DNA of 64,000 bases from Corynebacterium choanae (GTDB lineage: Bacteria > Actinomycetota > Actinomycetes > Mycobacteriales > Mycobacteriaceae): the NCBI RefSeq assembly GCF_003813965.1, contig NZ_CP033896.1, forward strand, positions 1,426,001-1,490,000. The letters are read 5' to 3'. Made by a program: the position numbers and the translations under genes. The notes under the pieces were generated by a model. That model did not search any database. It was given only the letters and a program-made list of their open reading frames with translations, and was not told where the DNA came from. This document shows positions 17,701 to 25,717 of this stretch, piece by piece; position 1 is the first letter of the stretch, and each line of letters starts with the position of its first letter.

Positions 17701-18412
17701 AAGCCTCATCGTCGCCGCCGGCTGATGCGGAAGCAGGGGTAGTTCCACCAGCAGCAAGCACCGTGGTAATGATGGCATCCATGTGCCCAAGTTCTTCGAT
17801 TAATGCCGCCTCTGGTTGCCGCAACGACGCTGAATAAATCGCAACAGCATGACCGCCGGCGGCATCAATCGCATCCGCGAGCGCATGCACATACTCGGTA
17901 TTACCGGCAATATGTTGCGCCCGATAATAGATAACCGCCACCTTCGGAGCACCTGGTTGCGCCTGCGAGCTGCGCTGGAGAACACCCCACAAAGGCAGCC
18001 GCTGCGGCGGCTGGAACCCCAAACCGGTCAGCAGCACCGTATCGGAGACAAACCGGTACAGCTGCACAAAATTCTCCCGGCCACCTTCGGCCATATAGGT
18101 GTGCACTTCTGTGGCTGTACCAGCAGCAACCGTCGACAACTCTGTTAATTCGGCATCGACCGCAAGCTCCCCGGAAACGAAAATCAGCGGCAGCGTCGAC
18201 TTGCGTAAATAATCCACCCCATCTTCCCACGCCCGACGCCCACCAAGCAGACGACAAATCACCACACTGGCCCCATCGATGAGCGCATCAATCTGCGCGT
18301 GACTTAGCCCATTTGGGTTAGCGAAACGAAATGAGACATCCGCAGCTTCGTTGGCTGCTTTCGCACTCAACAGATCAGTATCGGAAGTGGAGAGAACAAC
18401 AATGACAGACAC
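14792..18412 (-). CDS. cobN: Cobaltochelatase subunit CobN
   Basis: About 1206 residues, the normal size for the large chelatase subunit. Typical stretches include GVLQRSSQAQPGAPKVAVIY, IAGNTEYVHALADAIDAAGG, IVHMGKHGNMEWLPGKTAGL, LPTGRNFYSVDPKALPSRLA, VWGTSAMRTSGDDIAEVFAL and VRISGFFRDAFPHVLALLDD. CobN with CobS and CobT inserts cobalt into hydrogenobyrinate a,c-diamide using ATP in the aerobic B12 route. No CobS/CobT genes are in the window; other Mg-chelatase-type AAA partners may serve. GTG 18412 follows GGAAAGG with a 12-base spacing; a TTG frame reaches 18454. No cobalamin riboswitch core was recognised upstream. Confidence 0.92.
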   Translation of the reverse strand: MSVIVVLSTSDTDLLSAKAANEAADVSFRFANPNGLSHAQIDALIDGASVVICRLLGGRRAWEDGVDYLRKSTLPLIFVSGELAVDAELTELSTVAAGTATEVHTYMAEGGRENFVQLYRFVSDTVLLTGLGFQPPQRLPLWGVLQRSSQAQPGAPKVAVIYYRAQHIAGNTEYVHALADAIDAAGGHAVAIYSASLRQPEAALIEELGHMDAIITTVLAAGGTTPASASAGGDDEAWNVEQLAGLNVPILQGLALTSPRATWEASDDGLSPLDVATQIAVPEFDGRLITVPFSFKEYDDQGLISYVPDAERCARLAAIAVRHARLAHSPAEKKKLVIMLSAYPTKHARIGNAVGLDTPASTLALLHALADAGYDLGETSQIPGYDTGDGDALMHAIIDAGGYDPEWLTDEVLATNPLRLSKADYLHYFRTLPAAMQEEMEAQWGAAPGTHYTHPDTGDIYIAGLQFGNVVIMIQPPRGFGENPVGIYHDPELPANHHYMGTYYWLRHHFGADAIVHMGKHGNMEWLPGKTAGLSHSCYPDQAIADLPLIYPFLVNDPGEGTQAKRRAHATLIDHMIPPMARAESYGDITRLEQLLDEHQNISAMDPAKLPAIRQEIWTLLQAAKMDQDLGWEERPAEDVFDDMLMHIDGWLCEIKDVAIRGGLHVLGQPIERQLLIDLVVAMLRARQLWGGQTQVVGLREALGLHEDGSESRQATDEAEACATALLTALSEHDFQPAAVKSVVAATPLPEKADPEAVVAMLEFATTTVIPRLTQTPREITQILRALQGEFIEAGPSGSPMRGLINVLPTGRNFYSVDPKALPSRLAWETGQLLADSLIERYQADHNGAYPKSVGLSVWGTSAMRTSGDDIAEVFALLGVRPVWDEASRRVVDLQVIDLEELGRPRIDTTVRISGFFRDAFPHVLALLDDAVQLVAGLDEPDEMNYVKAHAAADASHGDGHVLRIFGSKPGTYGAGLLELLDSGNWRTDQDLAAVYTTWGGYAYGRGITGVKAEEAMSRAYRRIAVAAKNMDSAEHDIADSDDYFQYHGGMIATVRALTGEDPASYIGDSRRQETVKTRTLHEESRRVFRARVVNPRWLDAMRRHGYKGAFEMAATVDYLFGYDATTGLMDDWMYSTLTEVYVQDPTNREFFQQSNPWALRDIAERLLEAAERGLWEQPDPAELELLRDTYLQMEGDLEDRGTPQQ

Positions 18413-18681
18413 GCGGCAGCTACGCCTTTCCTTGGGGGCAACAAACAGTGGCAATTTTTTTTACCAGCAACCCGCTGAACAACACCCGATCACTCAGACA
18501 GCTTGCCGGTATCGCAAACTGCGCCCATTGTAGCCGACCCTAACCGGATTGCTTTACGGTGGAAAACAACCGGCGCAAAAACCAGCCCCCCAAGGTGCGT
18601 TGCACCAGTGCCCGTACACCAGCCCAGCTCTCCACAAGCCCAAATCCCCCAGTAATCAGCCGTCACCTCGCCTACTGCACC

Positions 18682-20181
18682 TCACCACCGATCGGGGCGG
18701 TGCGGCCACCGATCCAACTCGGCAAACAACCAATCAATCAAATCCGGCATCGCTAAAAAATACGGCAAAAAATGATTCGAACCGGTCTGGAAAGGAAAAC
18801 GCACCAGCGGGTGCTCAGTAAACGCCACCGGTGCGCCGCCTTCCCGCCACTTCCGATGCAACCGGTGCACCTGCGCTGCCGGAATCACATCGTCATGCAC
18901 AGCAGTAACCACATGACAAGGCCACCTAGGGCTCGCCGATGCCAACGCCAGCGACGCCAACGCTTCCCGCACCACCGGCAACACCATCGCTAACTCTGCA
19001 AGGCTCTCCCCTGTCGTCGTCCACGATGTGGTCGAACGCCACCCCGACTGAAACACCGTGCCGGTAGCACACGTCGACATCAACTGTCGCAACGCCTGCA
19101 AACCAGTAGGTGAAAGCTTCGGTAACAACACCGCCCGCACCGCATCATTGGTAACAATGAGCTGCGCCATGCAATAAACCAGCACACCACTGATCCCCCC
19201 ACCATCAATATGTTGGGCAACCTCGAGTAAATCCACCGGTGGTGCAGCCACCACTGCCGCAGCAATATGCAGATTCTCGGCAATCTCTGGATGCTCACAC
19301 ACCCAACCGACAGCCCCACCACCCTGGCTAAACCCCCACAAACCAACCGGCGCGGCAGCTGAAACACCCAGCTCGTTACAGGCCACAATCGCATCAATTA
19401 ACGCATGTCCCGCCGCCGCATGATTCCCATACAGTTGAATACCAGTAGCCGGATCGCGCGGATAATCAATACACACCACATCAGCGCCCTGCTGCAGGCA
19501 AGCAAGCAGCGCCGGCAACTCATAGGCGACCACCGCATCCCCCGGACTTTGTGCCAACCGCACACCCACCTGCGCTGAACGAGACGGATCACAATGCGGT
19601 GCAACCCCTTGCGTCGACGGCGCAATGCCCACCACCGGCCGCAGCCGGCCAACGGCCGGCTTAGCATGCATGATCACCATAGCCGCCGCCGGGACCAACT
19701 GCCCGTCACCGGTGACAGTCACATAGCTCAAACGTTTCGCCACAGTCGACTGCAGCACTGTCGAAGCCCCTAATACACGCACCGGCTCTGCCCCAAGCAG
19801 CATCCCCGGTCGTGCATCTTCCGGCAACGCCGGCAACGGTGCCGTAAGATCTGCCACCCCAAAAATTTCCGCCAACTCAGCCGGTGACAGTGCCGCCGCC
19901 GACCGTGCATCAAACGGCCCAAACCCCCATCCAGCGCCAACACCACTTTGAGATTTCTCACAGTCCTGGTCGAGCCCGACAACCGCCGCACCCCACCGTT
20001 TCACCCGCTGCAGCGGATGCGACTGGCTGTGCAACACACTGGCACTCACCGACTCTTTTACGATCTCAGCGAAAAAATCATAAGCCACCGGCACCCCAAT
20101 CTCAGTCCAATAGCGCATAAGGCGCGCCGGGGCAGTAATTGTCCGTAGTTGGGGCGGCCGAGGCAGTGGGATTCGTCGCAA
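18682..20181 (-). CDS. LIP-family (secretory lipase type) alpha/beta hydrolase
   Basis: A 499-residue protein of the fungal/actinobacterial LIP lipase family. It has the nucleophile elbow VGLWGFSQGGGAVGW (Ser), a D in VVTAVHDDVIPAAQVHRLHR, and a His in TGSNHFLPYFLA; a conserved YPRDPATGIQLYGNHAAAGH stretch precedes the elbow. Members hydrolyse lipid esters. Unlike most, no signal peptide is visible (MRRIPLPRPPQLRTITAPAR), so it may act in the cytoplasm or use another route. The start is TTG 20181, supported by a GGAAAGGA ribosome site 7 bases upstream. It lies between cobN and cobG, divergent from cobG with 43 bases between them. Confidence 0.72.
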   Translation of the reverse strand: MRRIPLPRPPQLRTITAPARLMRYWTEIGVPVAYDFFAEIVKESVSASVLHSQSHPLQRVKRWGAAVVGLDQDCEKSQSGVGAGWGFGPFDARSAAALSPAELAEIFGVADLTAPLPALPEDARPGMLLGAEPVRVLGASTVLQSTVAKRLSYVTVTGDGQLVPAAAMVIMHAKPAVGRLRPVVGIAPSTQGVAPHCDPSRSAQVGVRLAQSPGDAVVAYELPALLACLQQGADVVCIDYPRDPATGIQLYGNHAAAGHALIDAIVACNELGVSAAAPVGLWGFSQGGGAVGWVCEHPEIAENLHIAAAVVAAPPVDLLEVAQHIDGGGISGVLVYCMAQLIVTNDAVRAVLLPKLSPTGLQALRQLMSTCATGTVFQSGWRSTTSWTTTGESLAELAMVLPVVREALASLALASASPRWPCHVVTAVHDDVIPAAQVHRLHRKWREGGAPVAFTEHPLVRFPFQTGSNHFLPYFLAMPDLIDWLFAELDRWPHRPDRW

Positions 20182-20209
20182 AGCGGGTTCCTTTCCGTGG
20201 GAAGGTGAC

Positions 20210-20215
20210 TACACT
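20210..20215 (+). promoter_or_regulatory. Probable -10 element of a leaderless cobG mRNA
   Basis: TACACT ends 9 bases before the cobG GTG and no ribosome site lies between, so transcription is expected to begin at or next to the start codon. The same 43 bases hold the ribosome site of the divergent lipase gene. No clear -35 was recognised. Confidence 0.4.
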
Positions 20216-20224
20216 TAGCCAACC

Positions 20225-21493
20225 GTGACCGACAATACGTGTTCTTCAGCAGCGAGCAGCATTAAAGAGTCTTTCGCCCTGGGTGATCGTCAGCGAAGCG
20301 ACGCCTGTCCTGGGGTGCGTGCCATGCATGAGGCAACCGACGGCTATATCGGCCGTATGCGGTTTGCTGGCGGCCATGTGACCGCCGACCAATGGCGCAA
20401 CCTTGCCCAGCTTGCCACAACCTTCGGCGACGGTGATATTCACCTGACCACCCGCGGAAACATTCAGATTCGTGGAATCAGCAGCGCTGACCAAACGGGA
20501 TTCGCCGAGCAGGTTGTGCACTATGCGATGAGCCCGTCCCTGGCACACGACCGGATGCGCAACATTATTTGTTCACCGCGGACACCGTGGCTGCATCCGC
20601 TAGCCCATGCACTTGACGATGCGCTGCTGGCCACACCGGCTACGGCAACATTGGCGGGACGCACCTTATTCGCACTCGACGACGGACGCGGAGACATGCT
20701 GCACCGCACCCCGGACATGGCAGCGATCGCCACCACAGCACTTGTCAATGCTGACAGCTGGCGAGACACCGAATTTCGGATTGTGCTCGGTGGAAACCTT
20801 ACCGATTACATCGCCACTGGGGAAGAAATCCCTCAGGTAATCACCGCAGTCGCCACCCGGTGGGCTGCTATCCGGGATGCACTGTGGCGTATCGGCGAAG
20901 ACACCAGCGGCGAGAAATATCAACAGCTCGTCGAAGTAGTCGCCGATCATGCAGCAACCACCACCAAAGCAATCGGCAACGACCACCAATGGGCAAACGC
21001 AACCGACGCGAACACCCCGAGTCGGGAAAACGACATTATTGACCGGTTCGTCGGTTGGCATGATGAACCCGATGGCACGGTCACCCTTGGCGCGGGTCTT
21101 CCCTTCGGTAAGTTGACAGCCACCGCCGCGGAGCTCCTTGCAACCGCAGAATGCACCACCACAGCAACCTGCTGGCACACAGTCATGCTCTACGGGTTAG
21201 ATGAGGCTGTTGCTGAAGCAGTTGTGAAAGCCGGCAGTCTGCACGGACTGGTGTTTGACCGCCACTCCCCGCGTCTGTCGATCACCGCTTGTACGGGTTT
21301 GCCCGGCTGTGAAAAGTCGCTGTCAGATGTGCGACGAGACGCCATTACCCTCATGCAACAAGGGGATCCTGGCGAATATCCTGTGCATTTCTCAGGATGC
21401 CAACGACGGTGCGGTCATCCTGCCGGTAAATATGTTGACTATTTAGCAACCAGTGACGGTGAATATGAGGTCACCGAACCTGCACCGCAGTAG
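20225..21493 (+). CDS. cobG: Precorrin-3B synthase CobG
   Basis: A 422-residue protein of the nitrite/sulphite reductase fold. The N-terminal half has DGYIGRMRFAGGHVTADQWR and GDIHLTTRGNIQIRG, and the C-terminal half has the Fe-S motif ITACTGLPGCEKS followed by HFSGCQRRCGHPAGKYVDY. CobG uses molecular oxygen to convert precorrin-3A to precorrin-3B before ring contraction, which marks the aerobic B12 route. The start is a GTG, probably leaderless. It heads the plus-strand cobG-cobH-cobIJ run; the next gene is 213 bases away. Confidence 0.9.
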   Translation: MTDNTCSSAASSIKESFALGDRQRSDACPGVRAMHEATDGYIGRMRFAGGHVTADQWRNLAQLATTFGDGDIHLTTRGNIQIRGISSADQTGFAEQVVHYAMSPSLAHDRMRNIICSPRTPWLHPLAHALDDALLATPATATLAGRTLFALDDGRGDMLHRTPDMAAIATTALVNADSWRDTEFRIVLGGNLTDYIATGEEIPQVITAVATRWAAIRDALWRIGEDTSGEKYQQLVEVVADHAATTTKAIGNDHQWANATDANTPSRENDIIDRFVGWHDEPDGTVTLGAGLPFGKLTATAAELLATAECTTTATCWHTVMLYGLDEAVAEAVVKAGSLHGLVFDRHSPRLSITACTGLPGCEKSLSDVRRDAITLMQQGDPGEYPVHFSGCQRRCGHPAGKYVDYLATSDGEYEVTEPAPQ

Positions 21494-21520
21494 TCTGACA
21501 ACAGCAACACTGCGACCAGA

Positions 21521-21633
21521 CCTCCTGAGATTGGCAGTCGCGCAACGGTAGGCTCAATAACGCGACCATACCGGGAGGAAGGTTCCGCAAAGAATGCGAA
21601 CATCCGCTAAGAGGGCCTTCCGGTTCTGCTCCC
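21521..21633 (+). ncRNA. Possible structured leader between cobG and cobH
   Basis: The 213-base cobG-cobH gap contains several complementary segments: GTCGCG (21537-21542) with CGCGAC (21561-21566); CCTCC (21521-21525) with GGAGG (21574-21578); GGAAGG (21577-21582) with CCTTCC (21616-21621); and GGGAG (21573-21577) with CTCCC (21629-21633). The second helix competes with the last two for the same bases, as in switching leaders. I do not recognise a cobalamin or other known riboswitch core. The RNA role is inference. Confidence 0.35.
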
Positions 21634-21706
21634 ATTTCCTTCCGTCTCTTGCCCGAATAGGCCGATTTAGACGCTTCGTCCACTATCAAGGAACACCGAT
21701 TACACG

Positions 21707-22375
21707 ATGACAACCCGTCCTGGACATTACGAATACATCACCGACGGCAACGAGATTTACCGGCAATCCTTTGCCACAATCCGGGCAGAAACCGATCTTT
21801 CCCACCTCAGCGACGATGAGGCGACGGTGGCGGTGCGAATGATTCACGCCGCCGGTCAAACGTCGCTTATCGACGACATCGAATTCTCGCCGCACTGTGT
21901 GACAAAAGCGCGGGCAGCCCTCGACGCTGGTGCCCCAATCATCACCGACGTCACCATGGTTGCCACTGGTATTACCGCCTCTCGACTACCAGGAAACAAC
22001 GCGGTGATGTGTCTGCTTGGCCACGAAAATACCCGTGACCTGGCCGCGAAGCTTGCAACCACCCGTTCTGCTGCAGCAGTAGAGCTTTGGCGCGAACACT
22101 GCGCCAATGCAGTCATCGCGATTGGAAATGCCCCAACCGCGCTCTTCCATCTGCTGCAAAAACTCGCCGATGATCCGGACTATCCGCGACCGGCTGCGAT
22201 TATCGGCTGCCCGGTCGGATTTATCGGCGCAGCAGAATCCAAACAAGCGTTAAGTCAGGATGCAGCAGCCCTCGGCGTAGAATTTGTGACCGTGCACGGT
22301 AGGCGCGGCGGCTCGGCAATCACCTCTGCGGCGGTGAACGCCTTAGCGAACCGTCGTGAAATCATGCCTCGATAA
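21707..22375 (+). CDS. cobH: Precorrin-8X methylmutase CobH
   Basis: A 222-residue protein. Family marks are RMIHAAGQTSLIDDIEFSPH (with the catalytic His), GAPIITDVTMVATGI, IAIGNAPTALFHLL and the strongly conserved IIGCPVGFIGAAESKQAL. It moves a methyl group from C11 to C12, turning precorrin-8X into hydrogenobyrinate. It follows cobG after a structured gap and precedes cobIJ by 113 bases, in the same direction. ATG 21707 is preceded by AAGGA at a long spacing. Confidence 0.93.
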   Translation: MTTRPGHYEYITDGNEIYRQSFATIRAETDLSHLSDDEATVAVRMIHAAGQTSLIDDIEFSPHCVTKARAALDAGAPIITDVTMVATGITASRLPGNNAVMCLLGHENTRDLAAKLATTRSAAAVELWREHCANAVIAIGNAPTALFHLLQKLADDPDYPRPAAIIGCPVGFIGAAESKQALSQDAAALGVEFVTVHGRRGGSAITSAAVNALANRREIMPR

Positions 22376-22488
22376 CATTTCACTGCCGCATACTTTGCAG
22401 CCTGTTCGGCTGATTTATCCTCCACGCAATCGGCTCGTGCACCCCACCACCGGCGCATCCTGCAACCCATGGCTACCTGGAGTATCCG

Positions 22489-24072
22489 ATGAACACCCCC
22501 CAGTCTGATCAACAACTACCAGCAGGCACCCTCTACGGCATCGGTGTAGGTCCTGGTAGCAAGCAATATCTCACCGTCGCCGCTATCGATGCGCTGCAAT
22601 CGGCGGATGTCATCGCCTACCACTGCAAACATGCAGGATCTTCCGCTGCGTTTCGCGTGGTTGAAGACTATGTTGACGCCCATCAGATGATTGAAGAGCT
22701 GGTGTATCCGGTCACTTCCGGCAACACGGACCACCCTGGTGGCTATGCCGGGGCGATGGCTGATTTTTATCGGGATGCAGTTACCAGGCTTTCCGCTCAT
22801 TTGCAGGCAGGTCGTAGTGTTGCGGTCATCGCTTTAGGTGACCCCATGTTGCATTCCTCCCAGCAGCATCTCTTCCGGGAACTGCGGGATGTGGCCGCAA
22901 AGACCACCATTATTCCCGGTATTTCTTCAGTTTCTGCGGCTTGTGCATTAACCGAGCAGCCGCTGGCAGAGGATCACCAAATCGCTTCGATTATCCCCGC
23001 TACCTGCCCTTATGATCGGCTCGTTGCCGCCCTTGGTGCTTGTGACACTGCGGTGGTTATTAAACTCGGGCGCACCTTTGACAAGGTGCGTGCCGCCGCG
23101 GAAGAAGCGGGTGTACTGCACCGGGCAACGGTAGTCACCAGGATCGGAATGTCCGGTCAGCGGCTGATTCCATTAGCGACAGCGACCAGTGACGATGCCC
23201 CCTATTTCTCAGTGGTACAAATCCATGCGGCGGAACAGTACACCGATGCGCAAGGGAAACCGGATTCGCAAGATGTTGATCGTGCCCGGAAATTCGCGGC
23301 GGACAATGACCACACTGACGCCACCAATACTGGCGGTGTGGTGGTAGTCGGTTTAGGTCCTGGCAATCCGCAATGGACCACCCCGGAAACATCTGCGGCC
23401 TTAGCTGAAGCCGACACCATCATCGGCTACGACACCTATGTGCGGCGAGTGCAATTACGACCAGGGCAGCGTGCACTTCCGTCAGACAACATGGTGGAAA
23501 TTGAACGCGCTGTCATGGCATTGGATTTCGCCAAACAGGGACACCGAGTGGCCGTGGTCTCCAGCGGTGATCCAGGTGTTTTCGCGATGGCGACTGCGGT
23601 GATGGAAGCTGCGGATGATCCAGCGTTTGCGGAGGTGCCAGTAACAGTGTTGCCTGGTATGACAGCAGCGCAAGCTGTGGCTTCCCGGGTTGGTGCACCA
23701 CTTGGTCACGATTTTGGGATGATCTCTTTATCGAACCGGCTCAAGCCGTGGAGTATTATCGCCCGTCGAATCCACGCTTTGGCTGGTGCCGATATGGCGT
23801 TTGCAGTCTATAATCCCGCCTCGAAAACGCGTCGTGAACAGCTGGTGGAGATGTTTGCAATTGTGTCGGAATATCGCAGTGGTGATACTCCGGTGATTAT
23901 TGCTCGCGCTGTGGGAAGCGACAGTGAACAGGTAACTGTCACAACGTTGGCCAAGGTTGATCCGTCGATTGTCGATATGCGCACAATGGTTATTGTTGGT
24001 GCGTCGACTACCACCAGCTATGAGACCGCTTTTGGTACGCGTGTGTACACCAGTCGTTCCTATCCGAGTTAG
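22489..24072 (+). CDS. cobIJ: Bifunctional CobI-CobJ methyltransferase
   Basis: A 527-residue fusion of two SAM-dependent precorrin methyltransferases. Residues ~1-255 are CobI (LYGIGVGPGSKQYLTVAAID, ALGDPMLHSSQQHLF, TIIPGISSVSAACAL), which methylates precorrin-2 at C20. Residues ~280-527 are CobJ (VVVVGLGPGNPQWTTPETSA, DTIIGYDTYVRRV, VVSSGDPGVFAMATAVMEAA, MISLSNRLKPWSIIARRIHA), which methylates precorrin-3B at C17 with ring contraction. The fusion is usual in mycolic-acid actinobacteria. It brackets CobG's step, so the three plus-strand genes cover neighbouring reactions. Start ATG 22489. Confidence 0.93.
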   Translation: MNTPQSDQQLPAGTLYGIGVGPGSKQYLTVAAIDALQSADVIAYHCKHAGSSAAFRVVEDYVDAHQMIEELVYPVTSGNTDHPGGYAGAMADFYRDAVTRLSAHLQAGRSVAVIALGDPMLHSSQQHLFRELRDVAAKTTIIPGISSVSAACALTEQPLAEDHQIASIIPATCPYDRLVAALGACDTAVVIKLGRTFDKVRAAAEEAGVLHRATVVTRIGMSGQRLIPLATATSDDAPYFSVVQIHAAEQYTDAQGKPDSQDVDRARKFAADNDHTDATNTGGVVVVGLGPGNPQWTTPETSAALAEADTIIGYDTYVRRVQLRPGQRALPSDNMVEIERAVMALDFAKQGHRVAVVSSGDPGVFAMATAVMEAADDPAFAEVPVTVLPGMTAAQAVASRVGAPLGHDFGMISLSNRLKPWSIIARRIHALAGADMAFAVYNPASKTRREQLVEMFAIVSEYRSGDTPVIIARAVGSDSEQVTVTTLAKVDPSIVDMRTMVIVGASTTTSYETAFGTRVYTSRSYPS

Positions 24073-24408
24073 ATTTCTACCGTCACCTATACGGGATTTG
24101 TTTTCGCAGCGTCGCTCCCCCATCTGGTCTGCTACACTGCATCATGCCTGGATACCTGTGGCAAATTAGTATTACTGTGACTTATGTGATTGCTGGTGTA
24201 TCAGATGCTGGCAGCGTTCACCAGTTGGCATGGCAATGGCTTACCTGCATTGACGGTGTAAGCTAAAAGCTTGAAATTGGGAACCTTCCAACACCTGCTG
24301 GAATGTAACACTGGGCAAACAGTTTTCGACACATCAGCAGAACCAACTCAACGATTGCTGTTTTTACCTCTTCACGCTGTGAATGACTTGGACAAAAGGA
24401 TGCGACTT
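24073..24408 (+). other. Gap upstream of the small exported protein
   Basis: TACACT at 24133-24138 looks like a -10 element. A 40-codon frame starts at ATG 24144 and ends at 24264-24266 (MPGYLWQISITVTYVIAG...), too short and too weakly supported to call a gene; it could be a leader peptide. The rest, including an in-frame upstream extension of the next gene from 24271, shows nothing clear. Confidence 0.3.
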
Positions 24409-24810
24409 ATGAACTTCTCCCGCCGCTTGCCTCGTTATCTGGTGACCGCTGCAACAGCGGCCAGCCTCGTCTTCGGCGCTGTCGCACCGGCGACCGCCGA
24501 CACGGCCGAAAAAAATCCGGGTCTTTCTGCCGAAGTTCCAGTAACGGTCGTTACCAAAGATGAAAACGGCAAGCCGAAACAAGAAGAACTCACTCTCCCT
24601 GGCTACACACAGCTTTCCGACCGGGTTGGATCCTCTGAACTGCAGGATTGGTACAACGCTTCCCCGTCTTGGGCACAAACCCTGCTCGGCGTGTTAGCTG
24701 TGCTCGCAGCGCTCGATATTGTCGGCACCCTGCTTGGACCTGTACGCTCGATGATCTTCAACGTTATTCGGGATGCAAATATCCCACTGCCTGTGCCACC
24801 ACGACCCTAA
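24409..24810 (+). CDS. Small exported protein with C-terminal membrane helix
   Basis: A 133-residue protein. ATG 24409 follows AAAAGGA at good spacing. It opens with a signal peptide (NFSRRLPRYLVTAATAASLV then GAVAPATADTAEK, cut after an ATA/ADT-type site), continues with a hydrophilic stretch (VTVVTKDENGKPKQEELTLP), and ends with a hydrophobic helix SWAQTLLGVLAVLAALDIV and a Pro-rich tail. It is therefore exported and probably held in the membrane at its C-terminal end. I do not recognise the family; similar small exported proteins are common in corynebacteria. It sits between cobIJ and cobK, convergent with cobK. Confidence 0.65.
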   Translation: MNFSRRLPRYLVTAATAASLVFGAVAPATADTAEKNPGLSAEVPVTVVTKDENGKPKQEELTLPGYTQLSDRVGSSELQDWYNASPSWAQTLLGVLAVLAALDIVGTLLGPVRSMIFNVIRDANIPLPVPPRP

Positions 24811-24916
24811 CCATGACAGCTGCGCGACAACTGAGCAGCAGGGCAAACCAGCAGTAACGAGCGGCCACAACATCAGCCATTGTTCGACCGCAACTGGAAA
24901 CCAAGTAAAGACAAAC

Positions 24917-24967
24917 CAAACCCCAGAGCGGTTCGATGCAGTAGTCATCCAATCACCCTGGGGTTTG
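24917..24967. terminator. Putative terminator between the exported protein and cobK
   Basis: CAAACCCCAG (24917-24926) and CTGGGGTTTG (24958-24967) form a perfect 10-bp stem around a 31-base loop, just before the cobK stop codon, between converging genes. The loop is long and the T-run short, so strength is uncertain. Confidence 0.45.
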
Positions 24968-24979
24968 TCGTGGGCGGTC

Positions 24980-25717
24980 CTACAACCGTTTGATCAGTTT
25001 CCACGCTTCCTCTGGAGTTGTAGCTGCAAAAATATTCGATTGCTGCGGTAACGGTGGACGCTCAATCATCACCACGGCCACACCTAAATGCCGCGCAGCA
25101 TCAAGTTTTGCCGCAGTCATGGTGCCGCCAGAGTTCTTAGTCACTAGCGCATCAATCTGGTTGCCTTTCATCAGCCGAATCTCGTCATCCAACTGAAACG
25201 GGCCGCGGTCAAGAATAATCCGATGACGCGCCGGCAATGGTTTACTGGGCTGTTCCACACAGCGAATCACATACAAATTGTCTGGATCACCGGCAAACTC
25301 GGCAACATGCTGGCGGCCAATCGTCAACAGAATATGGTGATATTCCCGTGCCACCAGCCTCGCCGCATCCGCAAATGACGCAACCGAGATCCATCGATCT
25401 TTTGCACCTGGCTCCCAAGCAGGACGGTGTAACGCAATCAACGGCACATCGGTGACTAGCGTAGCCTGCGCAGCAGACGCCGAAATACGTTCCGCAAACG
25501 GATGCGTCGCATCGATGACAATGTCGATTTCGTGTTGTAGCAGCCACTGCGCTAACCCGGCAGGGCCACCGAATCCACCAATCCGCACTGCACCTACGGG
25601 TAGTTTCGGATTGCGGACTCGTCCCGCCAATGAGCTGGTGACGTCATAGCCTCGTGTAGTTAACAGGGAGGCAAGCTCGCGGGCTTCTCCCGTACCGCCC
25701 AAAATTAGCGCACGCAC
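24980..25717 (-). CDS. cobK: Precorrin-6A reductase CobK
   Basis: A 245-residue protein. It starts with the NADPH-binding RALILGGTGEARELASLL, then TSSLAGRVRNPKLPVGAVRI, GFGGPAGLAQWL, IDIVIDATHPFAERIS, and a C-terminal LVTKNSGGTMTAAKLDAARH. It reduces precorrin-6A to precorrin-6B with NADPH. The GTG start at 25717 lies inside the end of cobM (13-base overlap), so the two are co-translated. It forms the minus-strand cob run cobL-cobM-cobK. Confidence 0.92.
   Translation of the reverse strand: MRALILGGTGEARELASLLTTRGYDVTSSLAGRVRNPKLPVGAVRIGGFGGPAGLAQWLLQHEIDIVIDATHPFAERISASAAQATLVTDVPLIALHRPAWEPGAKDRWISVASFADAARLVAREYHHILLTIGRQHVAEFAGDPDNLYVIRCVEQPSKPLPARHRIILDRGPFQLDDEIRLMKGNQIDALVTKNSGGTMTAAKLDAARHLGVAVVMIERPPLPQQSNIFAATTPEEAWKLIKRL

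Noticed and set aside
18455..18681. Possible cobalamin riboswitch upstream of cobN
   Set aside because: None of the conserved B12-box or core elements could be aligned on the minus strand; only small GC hairpins are present.
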